A DNA stretch of 64,000 bases from Steromphala cineraria (taxonomy: Eukaryota > Mollusca > Gastropoda > Trochida > Trochidae): the NCBI GenBank assembly GCA_916613615.1, contig OU744730.1:36813315-36877314 (forward strand). The letters run 5' to 3'. Positions 12,616-25,581 of this stretch are shown here, in pieces. The notes under the pieces were generated by a model that was not told the origin of the DNA, made no database searches, and was given only the letters and a program-made list of their open reading frames with translations. How positions within the stretch are numbered: position 1 is the stretch's first letter; every line of letters starts with the position of its first letter. Both the position numbers and the translations under genes were made by a program.

Positions 12616-13744
12616 AGTTCAAAATATTTGTCGATTTGAGTGGTTCAGGATTTGAGTTTAGAAGTATGACTTTCCTTAAAACTGTTAGTATTAAAAAGCT
12701 AAATGAGTTTTGATGTGTTCATAGTTCTTAAGGCAGAAATGAACTGAAATTATAGCTTTTTGGTGACAGACAATGTTTATATTAATGGCTTTTCTTACTG
12801 TTTGATAACCCTGATAAAGGTTTATGTAGTTGAAGCACCTATAAAACCAATTGCGTTATATTATTAATTATTAATGAATATGTTATCCTGTATCTGAGAG
12901 TGACACTTTTAAGATATCATGCAAATTTATGAAACCTAAAACTCGATCATGGTCAATTTTATACTTGATTTGTGGATTTATCTTAATAAAAAAATACTTT
13001 TAAAAATTATTATAAACCAGATACATTTAAATACGAAATTCCAATAATGAAATTTAAAATATAAGGAACGTTTTCTCTTTAATGTTACAATCAGTATGTC
13101 CATATGTGTGTTAGTAACATTTTAATCTCTCAATGTCATATTTCATATGCTTATTTTTCAAATATTATAAAACCTGATTATCTTTAGATCTATAGATGTG
13201 ACTTTTGTAGATTCGTAAGATTAAGATTTTAATTTCGTTCACCCTTTCTTAAGATTTTATAAAGAAGTGATTTGTTCCACTCATAAACTCAAACAGTTAA
13301 TATATTCAAATGTAACGAAACCAGACGTATTTAGTCAATATGATAACTATGTATGTTTATGCCATGTACCTTTGTAATTGTTTGAACCTATTTCAGGAGT
13401 CGTTGTTGGAGATGGTTTTGTTTTGTGTATAGTGAATTTCCATTCTTTAAGCTCGGTTTGGGGGGATTTTGTCAAAATGCTTCTTTCTTTTAATGATTGT
13501 TTATCAAACAGGACATAATTTTATTTCAGCTCTCAGCCTCTTTTAGATACATAAGCTAAAAACTATTGTGAATTCATTATCTAACCTTTTGACATGACAA
13601 TGGTTGGAGGGCCAAGTCTCCATCAACCCAACTGACTATATCGACTACGTCCACTTTGAACTCTGACATTGATAGTTTAAAATAAAATAAAATTTCTTAT
13701 CCTCTCTTTTATCCTCTCTTTTAATTATCTCTCTTATTAACAAA
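12616..13744. other. No gene seen
   Basis: AT-rich sequence without recognised exons or repeats. Confidence 0.5.
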
Positions 13745-14305
13745 ACCTTAAAAAGCTATTATCTTCTTATTCTCCAGTTCAAAAAGGTCTACAGAGCTAA
13801 AAAGTAGTATGTGGACTCCTTGGCCAATGGGGATTCTAAACTGTAGACTTGGTTAGCCCTTGACCCCAAATGGAGTCACAGGGGTCCTAACCTTTAAAAT
13901 CCTATTTCCATCTTCTCCTCCATTTAAAAAAGAGCTAGAGAGCTGAAAAATTGTGTGTAGACTCCTTGGCCAATGAAGATTCTAAATTTTACGTTCAGTG
14001 ACCCCATGACTTCAAATAGGGTCACAGGGGTTAAAACCTTAAAAACCTATTTTATCTTCTCCTCCAGTTCCAAAAGGTCGAGAGAGCTGAAAAGTAGTGT
14101 GTATACTCTAAATTGTAGACTTGGGTAGCCCTTGACCCCAAATGGAGATACAGGGGTCCAAACTTTTAAAATGCCATTTCCATCTTCTCCTCAAGTTCAA
14201 AAAGGGCTAGAGACCTACCCCATGACCCCAAATGGGGTCACAGGGGTCAAAACCCAAAAACCTACTTCCTAAAGTCTGATGAGCTACAGAGCCCATGGCT
14301 CTTTT
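13745..14305 (+). repeat. Central-repeat element, block B
   Basis: Four diverged units of the subtype with CTCCTTGGCCAATG and CCCCAAATGGGGTCACAGGG, ending in TGATGAGCTACAGAGCC and GGCTC-T(n). The CTCATCAGGC head is missing. Confidence 0.85.
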
Positions 14306-15625
14306 TTTCTTAGAACAACAAGTATTTTCCCCAAGGAAACTGTTTGTATCATCTTATACTGCAATAAACTACTTTGATAAAAGCAAGCAATGTCTTCCGA
14401 GACGTACATACAACTATAGCTGAGCTAAAAATAATAGTTTTGTTTGCGTGTAAATTGAATAAAGAATTAAGATGAAAAGTTATTGATCTTTGAATTTGAA
14501 AAAAAATTGGAAAGTTACCATTTTACATTGTTTGAAGTAAACCACCTCAAATTTAGGACTATTTCAATGTAAAACATATATTTTATGGATATGATATCTC
14601 TTGATAATGGAATAGTGTCCTCAGATCCCACATAAAATCAGGGAACACGTGGGTTTGTTGTGAGTGTTGGCGACCTAAATTTGATCCCAGGAATCCGAAT
14701 GTATACAATTCAACCGCACAGCAATATTATCCCAGCCTTATCTCTCTCTGCCTTACTGCCTCACCCAGCTAGGCTAAATGTATAAACAAAATTAAAGTGC
14801 TGAGTGCTAGTAGATGTGATCAACTTTAATCAATCAATTGCAGCTAATTAAGAAACTTAAAATCGGGCACACCCCAGAATATGATTAGTAATGGTGGGTA
14901 CTCTAAGTGTGCAAAGATTCATGCTTTAATCCGGTGTGTAACGATTCGGGTTAAAATCTGCAGTTAGCCACCAGACTATATGTTTTATTGAGGCTCCGTC
15001 TAAAACATATAGTATATAGTCAAGTCAAATGTGTTTATTCATGTGTGTGTGCCTTAAGCCCATATACATGTACATGTGCATTTCAAAACCTATTTCATCT
15101 ACAATATTTACAATGATTATAACTAGAGTAACGATTGCCTTCGTTAAGGCTATGAATAACATATATTTACATAAATTAGGCATCATTGTTTCACTTCCCG
15201 TATTCATAAGGCATTTAAACTTCAACATATTTGAAGAAATAAAATTTTTGTGTGGAAAATATAGTCTGCAAGTCATTATGATGTTCACATACAAGTTTAA
15301 AATGGTATTCGTTTTCAACGTCTTAACTACAGAGAGGGCACTTTCTTAAAGAATACCGGTAATCAATATTGGACCACCTTCCCTCATTTGCTTTCAACCG
15401 ATATATACCAGATCTTAATCTTATAAACAAATTACGATATTTCCTAACAATGATTAAAGTTAAGTATTTTTCTGGTGACAAAATACTTTTATACTCCCTA
15501 TATAGTCAGAATCTTGTGCTAATTCTTAGAGTTCCATCCCAAAACTGATAAAACATATTTATAGCAACATCGTTCAATCTTTATTACCCATATGGTTGAA
15601 AATATTACACACGGAAGTGTGTCAT
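14306..15625. other. No gene seen
   Basis: AT-rich. Overlapping open frames on both strands at 15025-15349 have no recognisable content. Confidence 0.5.
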
Positions 15626-15629
15626 ATGA

Positions 15630-16015
15630 CTTTTACAAAACTCGTGCAAATTAATTTGTTTTTCTAAGACATGACCATAGTTTAAAACGATTTACAGAAT
15701 CAAAAGCTTAATTAAAATCGACGAAGGCATTTAGATAGGCATTTCTGTATAAGGGCATTAAGAGTAAAAATATGATCAACAGTAGAGTAGCCCTGTCTAA
15801 AACCAGCTTGCGTTTCTGACATCTTATCTTTTAATTAAGCCCAATTTGTATTGAAGACTTACTTTACTTATGACACTGATAAAGATATACCTCTGTAGTT
15901 ATCGGGAAAGTTTATGTTTCCTTGTTTGTGGAGGGGGATGATATTGGCTTTTGTCCAATCCTCAGGGAAAGATCCCGTATGAAAAAGTTCATCGAACAAC
16001 GAAACTAAAAAATGC
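15630..16015 (-). pseudogene. LINE reverse transcriptase fragment
   Basis: The minus strand reads through the finger and early palm part of a non-LTR reverse transcriptase: LFDELFHTGSFPEDWTKANI, IPLHKQGNINFPDNYRGISL (16000-15880), then after a frame break KMSETQAGFRQGYSTVDHIF (about 15830-15770) and a damaged AFDS region. The layout is that of the 40-kb and 57-kb LINEs (PIHKSGN...NYRGINL, ESQAGFRAGYSTVDNIF), so this is probably an old member of that group. Only about 130 codons are recognisable. Confidence 0.8.
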
Positions 16016-16019
16016 AAAT

Positions 16020-16745
16020 TATATATTTTTCGCAACATTTAAACATTTCGCATATTATAGCAGGGATACCTCCCAAACTATACATTACTATGTTTAATCA
16101 ACTGTTAATTGGGTAAATGTGTATATTCCAACATTCTATCAATAGTTATTTAAAGTGTAATGAAAAATCTAAATTGTAGAACCGAACATATATTTCAGAA
16201 TTCTAATTTCATGGGTCATGAAAAAAATACACTTAATTGGGTAGGGCCGTCAAAAATATTACAGTGAGTCGGGGAGGGTCGTATTTCTTTTGTACAAACC
16301 CAAGTTACAAACCCAGGTCCGCCACCACCCTGTAATAAATCCTTTCATCATTCGATTTAGGAAACATTCTTTTAGCATTTAAGTTAGTATGTGCGTCAAA
16401 AGTTGCTTTAAATCAATAAAGAACTACATTAATAATTGCTTTGCTTTTTACGATTGTATTCAAGAAATCGTGAATGAGTGGTTTACACATAGTGCATTTT
16501 TAGTTTTTAAAAAGTTATAAATGATTTAATAAACCTTAGTTTAACAATCTTACTAACGAAACGAGCAAGTAGACAAGAAGCTGCGAAACTGTTAGAACTG
16601 GCCGGGAGTCCGTGAACGAAATACACCTGCCACAGATTAAGCCAGAGTGACCTTTCCCTCCTATGACTTCCAGCTGGCGCCCAATAACAAATGACCAGGA
16701 GAAAACAACTGTCAGATGCTTGACATAGCGTTTTCTCCCAAATTT
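16020..16745. other. No gene seen
   Basis: AT-rich. The open frame at 16536-16820 (minus) runs into the head of repeat block C and is not a gene. Confidence 0.5.
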
Positions 16746-16748
16746 CCT

Positions 16749-18187
16749 TTTTAGCTCATCAGGTCTGTAAGGCCCGATGGGCTTATGGCTTGGCATGGTG
16801 TTCGGCGTCCTTCCGTCCAATCGTCCGTAAACTTAGTGCATTTTCGACTTCTTTTTCGGGACCATAGGGCCAAGAAGCTGAAACGTTGTGTACAGACTCC
16901 TTGACAAGTGATGATTATAATTTATGGCTTTGATGGCAATGTGGTCCCTTTCATCCTTTTCTCCAGAAGCAAACTGCCTAGAAAGCTGAAACTTTTTGTA
17001 AATACGCTTTTACTAGTGAGGATCAAAATTGATTGTTTTTGTGTCAATGTGGTCCTTAATAAGGACCCGAACGCCCTTTTACCTATTATCATTTTCGTCT
17101 CTAGAACCATTAGACAAGCGAGGATTATAATTAATAAGAGCAGCAGAGGACTGAGGACACCTCTTCACTACTCAGAATTATAATTTAGATTTTGTGATCC
17201 TGTGACCCTTATAAAGGGCACGGGGAACCTTTGGATCCCCTTAACTATCAATTGTAGATTTGGTTGCCCTCATACTCAAGTTGGGTAAATCTGTTACAAC
17301 GTTAAAGGCCAGATATTCTTATGGTATGGCATGGTTTCCGGCAGCCGTCCGTTCGTAAACTATGTGCTCTTTCGACTTTTCCAGACCAAAAGGTGTAAAA
17401 AGCTGAAATCTTTCGTACATACTCTTTAGCTATAGGATTATCATTTATAGCGTTTATTGCTCTGCGGTCTCTAATAAGGGCCACAGGGGCCACACCCTTA
17501 AAACCTAGATTCATCTTTTACTCTTGAAGCATAAGGCCTGGAAAACCGAAATCTTGTGTACAGACTACTTGAATAGTACAGATTATCCTTTATAGCTTTT
17601 GTGACCCTGTGACCCCTATTAAATCAATCTCAGCCTTGGTAAGCCTCTTAAGTCTCACTCAAGGATGGTCACACCTTTTTACATCTTCTTGAATGTTTGA
17701 ACAATTTCCATTTCTGATATCACTTCACCTTCATACTTAATTTTAGAATTGGTGATTTTTTTCCCCAGAAGCACAAGGCATAGAATGATGAAATGATGTC
17801 TAGAGATTCCTTAGGTAATTGGGATTCTAACGAAATTGTCAATTTGGCGACTCTGTGACCCATCCATGAAGAGGGGACAACATTGGCAAAATTAGATATA
17901 AATGATGAGCTACAGAGCCAAAGAATCTATTTTTACATTTTCTTTGAATGTTTGAGCAATTTCCATTTCTGAATTGATTATCGCCTACATGTACATACTT
18001 AATTTTAGAAATGGTGACCCTGTGGTCCCTACTAAAACCTTTTTGTCCTTTTTAGCTTCTCCAGGAGCACAAGGTAATGGTAATTCAAATTTGCACATTA
18101 TGTGATCCTGTGGCTCCTAGTTAAAGGGTGCCCCCACGTCAGGCATAATTGAATATGAAGCATGAGGAGCTACATGACTCCCTTTTT
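16749..18187 (+). repeat. Central-repeat element, block C (longest)
   Basis: It starts with AGCTCATCAGGTCTGTAAGG and a CCGTCC run and ends with GAGGAGCTACATGACTCCC. Inside are about eight decayed units (GAAGCANAAGGCCTAGAAAG, GACTCCTTGA, GGGCCACAGGGGCC). A second internal head (GGTATGGCATGG...CCGTCCGTTCG) occurs near 17320, so two insertions may have merged. Confidence 0.8.
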
Positions 18188-18189
18188 GC

Positions 18190-18865
18190 GTACTCCGTCA
18201 GATCGCATGTAATTATCTGCAATACCAATTAATTTGTAAGAAATATCAACATTATATCAAACCGAGAGCAGTGAATGATTTTTACATAATGACGATATTG
18301 AAATTCTACAACAAAAATTTTAAACTCTAAATTCACCTAAACATTCCACTCCTTTTTATTTCATTCGTAGCTATCTGTGTATACATGCAGTGTGCGACGA
18401 GACTACGACTAGAAAATTATGGTAGTTTCGTACCCAATACAACTCGTATCCGAAGCTTTTCTTCGTTTAATTTTTATTATTCGATTTATCAACTGTAAAT
18501 TCGTGGAAATGCAACAATTACTATGTTGACATCAAGAGAATGCTAAACGTGAAAACAAAAACTAAGAAAAGTTTTCTTGTCGAAAAAATATACACTTAGT
18601 CGAAATGTATATGCAAAGTATCCGTCAAGGACTGAGATATTAGAATTGAATAATTTATGTTGTTGGTTGCTGAAAGAATGGACATTTGCAAATCACTTAA
18701 ACTTGTTTCGAAAGACAAAAGATCGTACAAGTTATCAGTATTAATATGTTAATACGCTGCTTTGATATCGGCCTAATATAGAGGATAAACTGGATGTTTG
18801 ATCTCTTAATTGCGAATGCTGTCCGGCAAAATTATGTAATGTTATTAATCATGTTTTTCCGTATT
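18190..18865. other. No gene seen
   Basis: AT-rich DNA between repeat block C and the LTR element. Confidence 0.5.
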
Positions 18866-18867
18866 GG

Positions 18868-19308
18868 TCTTGTTACAGGTCCGAGGTCTGCTGTATTGGC
18901 CCGAGGACCCGTAACTGGTATAAACCTGATGATTCTAATGGGAAGCATCCCTGTGTAATGAATGTTATCGACTAGCATGTGTCTTTATCGACTGGTACTG
19001 CATTATCGGTTTTATCGGCATTATCAATAAAACGTAACGTCAGCTCATCGACGTGTTGTTGATACGCGACCCTGGTGTCAGAAAATGGGTTTAAAAGCTA
19101 CCAAACTAAACATTTGAAGTTTTACGCGACCTGAAAGTGAAGTCAAGACCTCCAAGAGTTGAAACGGCATTTTTTATGAAGTGACATTGTCAATTTTAAT
19201 GAAAATTAGCGAAAATTCGCTACCGCGTGTTCACGAAATAAGGTGACTTTTGCCGATACAGTGATAAGAAGTTGATATCTTCGAAGATTTCGTGTGTAGA
19301 CTTTCATT
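18868..19308 (+). mobile_element. Probable 5' LTR and leader of the Gypsy-like element
   Basis: A TGTTACAGG start near 18869, an AATAAA at 19025-19031 and a TGGTGTCAGAA sequence at 19073, placed where a tRNA primer-binding site would be, precede the gag start at 19309. The limits cannot be proved because no 3' LTR is present. Confidence 0.4.
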
Positions 19309-21832
19309 ATGGCAAGTAGTGACAGTAATACGCCTCGCATGAATTGGGATGCACTTGATCTCGAGCGAGAATGGAAACGTTTCAAACAACACTGTCAATT
19401 TTAATTCCGGGGTCCCTTGTCTGCCAAATCACAAATTCAGAAAGTGAACTATTTAATGACTTACATTGGTGATAAAGGGAGAGAAGTGTATGAGACATTT
19501 ACATGGGCCCCTGGTGAAGGTGAGAATCCTGCTGAGAATAAAACATTGAATGGTGTTTTCACAAAATATGACCGTTATGTGGCTCCTAAAAAGAACCAAA
19601 TTAGGTCAACAGTGATATTCAACAGGCGTAGGCAGGAACAGAACGAGAGATTTGACAATTTCGTTACAGACTTGAAGCTTTTGGTGAATGATTGTGGTTA
19701 TGTTGAACCAGATAGAATGCTTAGAGATGCAATTGTTCTTAGATCATACCATGATTCAGTCAGGGAGAAGTGCCTTGACAAAGATGATGAACTTACTCTC
19801 GATGCTGCAATTCAAATAGGGCAGAATTATGAAGCTTCACTTCAGAGTATGGCAACCATTGGTGATGAAGACCCAAAGGTAAACAGGGTTTTGGTGAAGA
19901 AAAAGCCAAGTTTCAATACAAAACATGACTCAAGTCAGTCACATGTCAGAGGACATGAAGATCTGGTGCAAACAGACCAAAGAAAGTTGATAAGCAATGT
20001 AAATCTGATATTTGTACTAGATGTGGATACCAAACATCTCACAAGAAGTGCCCTGCAAAAAGCGCACAATGTGCCAAATGTAAATTGTTTGAACACTTTG
20101 CTAGAATGTGCAAAACTAAGCTAAATGAAATTGACACAGTTGCTTGTTCGACTAGGGCTAGTAGTTTATCGTCCAAAACGAGACAGGATGAAGATAATGA
20201 GTATTCTTCAGATGAATATTCACATCTTGGTCACACTGTTGAGATGCCCGGACATAGAAACTGGTTGATAGATGTCAAAGTTTGTGGCAAGAAACTGGGT
20301 GTACAGATTGACACAGGAGCAGACAAGTCACTCCTGCCATATCACACATACATTGGAATGGGACTGAAGTTTCCTGTAAAGAGGACTAACAAGTGCTTCA
20401 AAAGTTACACTCTTCATGCTCCAGACGTTGAAGGAATGGTCACCCTACCTGTGACCTACATGGACAGAACTGTTAATGTTCCATTCTACATTATTCACCT
20501 GAATCAGAAGCCACTGTTGTCAGGAGATGTGTGTGAGGAACTAGGTTTAATAGAGAGAACCTATGCTGTCACTCAGGAGATTGACAAGTACCCAGAGTTA
20601 AAGTCAACTACAGGCACACTCCCAGGCACCTACCGCCTGAAGATTGACCCTACGATACCACCTGTTGTTCATGGTCCTAGACGTCAACCGAAGGCATTGG
20701 TGGAGAAAATCGCAAGCAAGTTGCAGGAAATGGAAGAACATGAGCAGATTGCTAGAGTGACCGAGCCAACGGATTGGGTTAGCTCAATGGTGAGTTTGTG
20801 ACTGCCATTAAAGGTGACAAGGTGAGGATATGCCTCGATCCTAAAGACTTGAATGTTGCAATACGTAGAGAGCATTACACAATTCCAACGGTTGAGGAAG
20901 TGGTTTCCTCATTTCCTGAAGCAAGAATATTCTCTGTTCTAGATGCGAAGTCGGGATTTCTCCAGATTCGTCTTGACTATGAGTCTAGTCTACTGACTAC
21001 CTTCAACAGTCCAGTTGGGAGGTTTCGGTGGCTTAGATTGCCTTTTGGAATCAGATCAGCACCTGAAATCTTTCAGCGTATCATGGACACTATGCTGGAT
21101 GGAGTAGTTGGAGCCAGGGCAATAATGGATGACATCCTCATTGGTGGAAAGTCTGAGGCAGATCATGATATCATCATGATACAAGTCACCAAAAGGGCAA
21201 CATATTTCAATCTCAAGTTGAACTTTGAGAAATGCCAGGTAAAACAGACGAGAGTAAAGTATGCTGGTCATATCGTCACTGAGAATGGCTTGGAAGTAGA
21301 TCCAGGTTAAGTGAGGGCTTTGACTGAGATGCCCGTACCAGAGTCCAAAGAAGACGTAAGACGTTTTCTTTGCATGACACAGTATTTGGCCAAGTTTCTG
21401 CCAAATCTCAGTGAAGCAGATGCACCACAACGTGATGTTACTAAGAAAGATGTTGACTTCTTTTGGGAAAGGCCACAGCAGAAGTCTTTTGAGAAACTGA
21501 AAGTATGTACAGCCCCTGTGTTGACAAGATTTGACAACAGGAAAACAGTTGTGATTCATGTGATGCTAGCAGCTTTGCCGTTGGAATGGTTCTCCTTCAA
21601 GATGGACATCCAGTTGCTTTCTCCTCAAGAGCTCTTACAGACACTGAAAAGCGATATGCCCAAATTGAGAAGGAGCTGCTCCAATGCGACTGCAGTCCAT
21701 GCTCTTAAAACTGCAACCATATGATCTGAGTGTGATGTACAAACCAGGCAAGGACATTCCTGTGGGAGACATGCCGAGTCGTGCAAACCTACCAGACCAG
21801 GAGGTTGACATTCAGCTCATTTTGGTTAACAT
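19309..21832 (+). pseudogene. Ty3/Gypsy-like gag-pol, decayed and 3'-truncated
   Basis: A metazoan Gypsy-type LTR retrotransposon. Gag begins MASSDSNTPRMNW at 19309, has a TAA at 19402-19404 and continues in the same frame with KVNYLMTYIGDKGREVY. After a frame change comes a double zinc knuckle (ICTRCGYQTSHKKCP, CAKCKLFEHFARMC; about 20010-20110) and a protease with QIDTGADKSLLP (about 20305). A short insertion with TGA near 20793 breaks pol before the reverse transcriptase (VRICLDPKDLN; palm motif AIMDDILIG; 20820-21300). A TAA at 21308 and a frameshift in RNase H (DASSFAVG, about 21560) follow. A deletion near 21700 removes most of RNase H, and the tether LQPYDLSVMYKPGKDIPVGD ends the element. 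Integrase and 3' LTR are absent; sequence passes directly into repeat block D. Confidence 0.92.
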
Positions 21833-22946
21833 GACTTCTTCCCCAGAACTAATGACTCTAGAGAGCTGAAGTTTGATGTATAGACTCCTTGGCCAATGGG
21901 GATTCTAAATTGTAGATTTCGTGACCCCATGACCCCATGACCCCAAATGGGGTCACAGGGGTCAAAACTTTAAACCCTATTTTCATCATTTCCTCCAGTT
22001 CCGAAAGGTCTAAAGAGCTAAAATTTGATGTGCAGACTCCTTGGCCAATGAGGATTCAAAATTTTAGGTTTGGTTACCCCTTCACCTCAAATGGGGTCAC
22101 ATCGGTTAAAATTGTAGATCTAAATTGTAGATTTGGTTACCCCATGACCCCAAATGGGGTCACAGGGGTCAAAACCTTAAATACATATTTTCATCTTCTC
22201 CTCCAATTCCTAAAGGTCTAGAGAGCTGAAAAGTTGTATGTAGGCTCCTTGGCCAATGAAGATTCAAAATTCTAGATTTGGTTACCCCATGACCCCAAAT
22301 GAGGTCACAGGGGTCAAAACCTTAAAACCTATTTTCATCATTTCCTCCAGTTCCGAAAGTTCTAAAGAACTGAAATTTGATGTGCAGATTCCTTGGCCAA
22401 TGAGGATTCTAAATTTTAGGTTTGGTGACCCCTTGACCTCAAATGGGGTCACATTGGTTAAAATTGTAGATCTAAATTGTAGATTTGGTTACCCCATGAC
22501 CCCAAATGGGGTCACAGGGGTCAAAACCTTAAAAACCTATTTTCATCTTCTTCTCCAGTTCCTAAAAGTCTAGAGAGCTGAAAAGATGTATTTAGACTCC
22601 TTGGCCAATGAAGATTCTAAGTTGTAGATTTGGTTACCCCATGACCCCAAATGCGGTCACAGGGGTCAAAACTTTAATAACCTATGTTCATCTTCTCCTG
22701 CAGTTCCAAAAGGTCTAGAGAGCTGAAAAGTTGTCAGTAGACTCCTTGGCAAATGGAGATTCTAAATTATATATTTCGTGACCCCTTGACCCCTAATGGG
22801 GTCACAGGGGCAGAAACCTTAAAATCCTATTTTTATCTTCTTCTCCAGTTCCAAAGGTCTAGAGAGCTGAAAAATTGTGTGTAGATTCCTTGGCCAATGA
22901 GGATTCTAAATTGTAGATTTTGTGACCCCATGGCTCTATTTTTGAT
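21833..22946 (+). repeat. Central-repeat element, block D, with higher-order 352-bp period
   Basis: About seven units of roughly 145 bp (CTCCTTGGCCAATG and CCCCAAATGGGGTCACAGGG). Unit starts at 21884, 22036, 22244, 22388 and 22596 alternate 144-152 and 208 bp, so a 352-bp pair has been duplicated. The tail has ATGGCTCTATTTTT. The AGCTCATCAGG head is missing; the left edge is fused to the Gypsy relic. Confidence 0.9.
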
Positions 22947-24762
22947 AACGAATTCACTTACAGCAACAATGACCTCAATGCTTTGAACGTGAAAATTACA
23001 AACTCGATCTATATATTGTCAGAGAAATCACTATTAAATAGTTCAATTTCTCGATCAAAATAATTTGTCTGTATCCTTTTCCGTGGGATAGATTTATGGT
23101 CATATTCTAAAAGTTACGTCGATGTACTTAATGGCTCTTAAGCAACCATAAGCACTGTTCACACTGTAGTTTGAGTGCTAATATTTCTAGACTGTCAAAA
23201 CAGCATAGTGTTAACAACGAATATCAATATATAATGTTAAACGGATCTATCTTAACATGTATCAATAGAAACAACATCATAAGCACATTTTTGCTGTTGA
23301 GATAAGTGCAATAAAAGGAAATTTCTCTTAACACAAACAATGTGATAAAGTGGCTCTTTGATTGACATAGCGAAAAATACAGTGCAACGCATTCCTAGAA
23401 TCCTTGAAGTTTTACAAATGACAATGGACAAGTCAGGCGGTTTACATGGTTTTTGTGTCCTTAAAATTTATCGCAGAAGAAGGTTGTAATGCACTGAGAA
23501 AAAGGGCACAAAAGTATAAGTTTATATTAAAGATAAAAATGCTGTACAACTGTGGCCACATTAAGGAGAGTTGGGACCCAAAAATCGAACTCGCATACGT
23601 TAACAGTTTGCGACAACATTGTAATGTTGTCAATTTATCCAGAAGTATACTCATTACATGTACTAATCTCTTAAATATGAAAAAACGCTTTTCTAACGGT
23701 CGTTTTACGACATGCCGTATGGCGTCATCGACACCTATATTCGCTGTAAATTGTTTATGTTGTTTGTTATTGAAATAACGTTTAAGCCTTATATTTGTTG
23801 TAATTTTAAATTGCCCAATATAATCAACTGATAGTTGTTATTTCGCTTCGTTTTCATAGCTAGGTAATGCTGCTGTTAATAAGTATATGTAGGCCGCCAA
23901 AGTTGTACTTGAAATGAGGAAAAATGTCGTGACGTCTGATTTTTTACGTTTTTGTACTGATGTATTCTAAAAGTGACGTTAAAGCGTCGAAAAACATTCG
24001 GTGACCCCCTAGTATTATTATTGCATTTGTTTTGTAATTCAAATAAGCACATCATATATAATTATCAGCAATGTCTAAAAAATGTGCATCACTTAAAAAT
24101 CCTGTTAAATACTCGGAAAACGATAATAAAGTTACCGTTTTGCTTTAAAAAGTGCCTAATCTAATTTTGTTTTCACTAACATTGTCGCTATTATTCAAAA
24201 TAAATGTTTTCCCTATACATCACTGTACTTATTTGAAATGGGTATGATATCATAGTTACTTTATTCATAGAAAGCGTTGGCTTTATCAAAGTACAAAGAA
24301 TCGGTAAGAAACAGCGTAATTTACCGACAGCAGTAATATTATTAACGCCGATAACTCATAACATCATTAAGACAAAAAGACATTATAAACCTGTTATTTT
24401 GAAATTATGATCAAATTCTGAAATATTTTATTTGTTCGTCCCATCTCTCCTTAAAGGGAGATTATATCGATCACTTCGGTATTTAGTATGGAAATTTAGA
24501 TTGTACACTCATGATTTTACATTTTACATTTCTTATATTGCCATTTTGTACAAATACATCAATATTGTTTTTTGGTATATATCCTTTGAAACTGAAGGTC
24601 ACCATTGCATAAACTCTATATGGTTAATTTTGCATTCTGTCATGTCTGTATTACAACTTAATGAATCAATTGTTGTACAGTTTACTCTTGTTTACTGAAC
24701 TTTGATATTTTGTTTTCTAGTCGGGTAGGTGCAAATGTTTAGTATCTTGCGTACATACCGTT
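22947..24762. other. No convincing gene
   Basis: AT-rich. A 110-codon open frame at 23446-23778 (plus) has no recognisable domain and a partner frame on the other strand; I do not call it. Confidence 0.5.
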
Positions 24763-25230
24763 TTTAGATCATCAGGCCTTTAAGGCCCGTCCGTAAACTT
24801 TGTGCATTTTCGACTTCTTTTCCAGAAGCATAAGACCTGGAAAGCTGAAACCTTATGTACAGACTCCTTGACTAGTGAGGATTACAAATTGTAGCTTCGG
24901 TGGCCCTGTTGCCCCTAATAAGGGCCAGAAGGGTCATACCTTTTAAATCTATTTTTCATCTTCTTCTACAGAAGCATAAGACCTAGAAAGCTGAAACTTT
25001 GTGTACATACTCTTCGACAAGTGATGATATAATTTATAGCTTGGGTTACCCTGTGACCCTTATGTAGATGTCACGCCCTAAAACCGTTTTCTCTCATTCT
25101 TCAGAAGCAATAGGCTTAGAAAGCTGAAATCTTGTGTAGAGACTCCTATGTTATTTACAGTTTTTGTGACCCTAAGGCCCCTAAAAAACTTGGTTACCTT
25201 TGGATCCAATACCCTAACATATCAATTAGA
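24763..25230 (+). repeat. Central-repeat element, block E
   Basis: Head TTTTTAGATCATCAGGCCTT and CCCGTCCGTAAAC, then about three units with GAAAGCTGAAAC and GGGCC. The right end is degraded: no GATGAGCTACAGAGCC tail. Confidence 0.8.
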
Positions 25231-25580
25231 TATTCGAGCAATTACTCGGCCAAACGCTGTTAGCCTTGATGCACTGATAATGTTAATTAGTTAAGCTGCA
25301 AGAAGAAACATAGTTGTCAACTAGGAACCAATATACGAGATGTAGTGTTGAAACGAACTTGTTATGTCGCTTCGAAATTTGGATTTCGCGGCCATGTTTT
25401 GCCAGGAATTGTTTTGAAATAGGTAGCGGGGACAATGGCCTGTTCAGTAGCATGTGTTTCCGTGGAGTGATACGATGGTTGCACGGTCAGTCATTTGCGA
25501 GACGTTTGAGTGGAGCCGTGAAAAAACCTTCTTTACGGAACTCATCATAAATTCTTGGTTTGTACAAAATAATTTCTTGT
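25231..25580. other. No gene seen
   Basis: Short spacer between two repeat elements with a small GC-richer stretch at 25380-25540; no exon recognised. Confidence 0.5.
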
Positions 25581-25581
25581 T

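Noticed and set aside
23446..23778. 110-codon plus-strand open frame
   Set aside because: No domain recognised, an overlapping open frame on the other strand, AT-rich composition.
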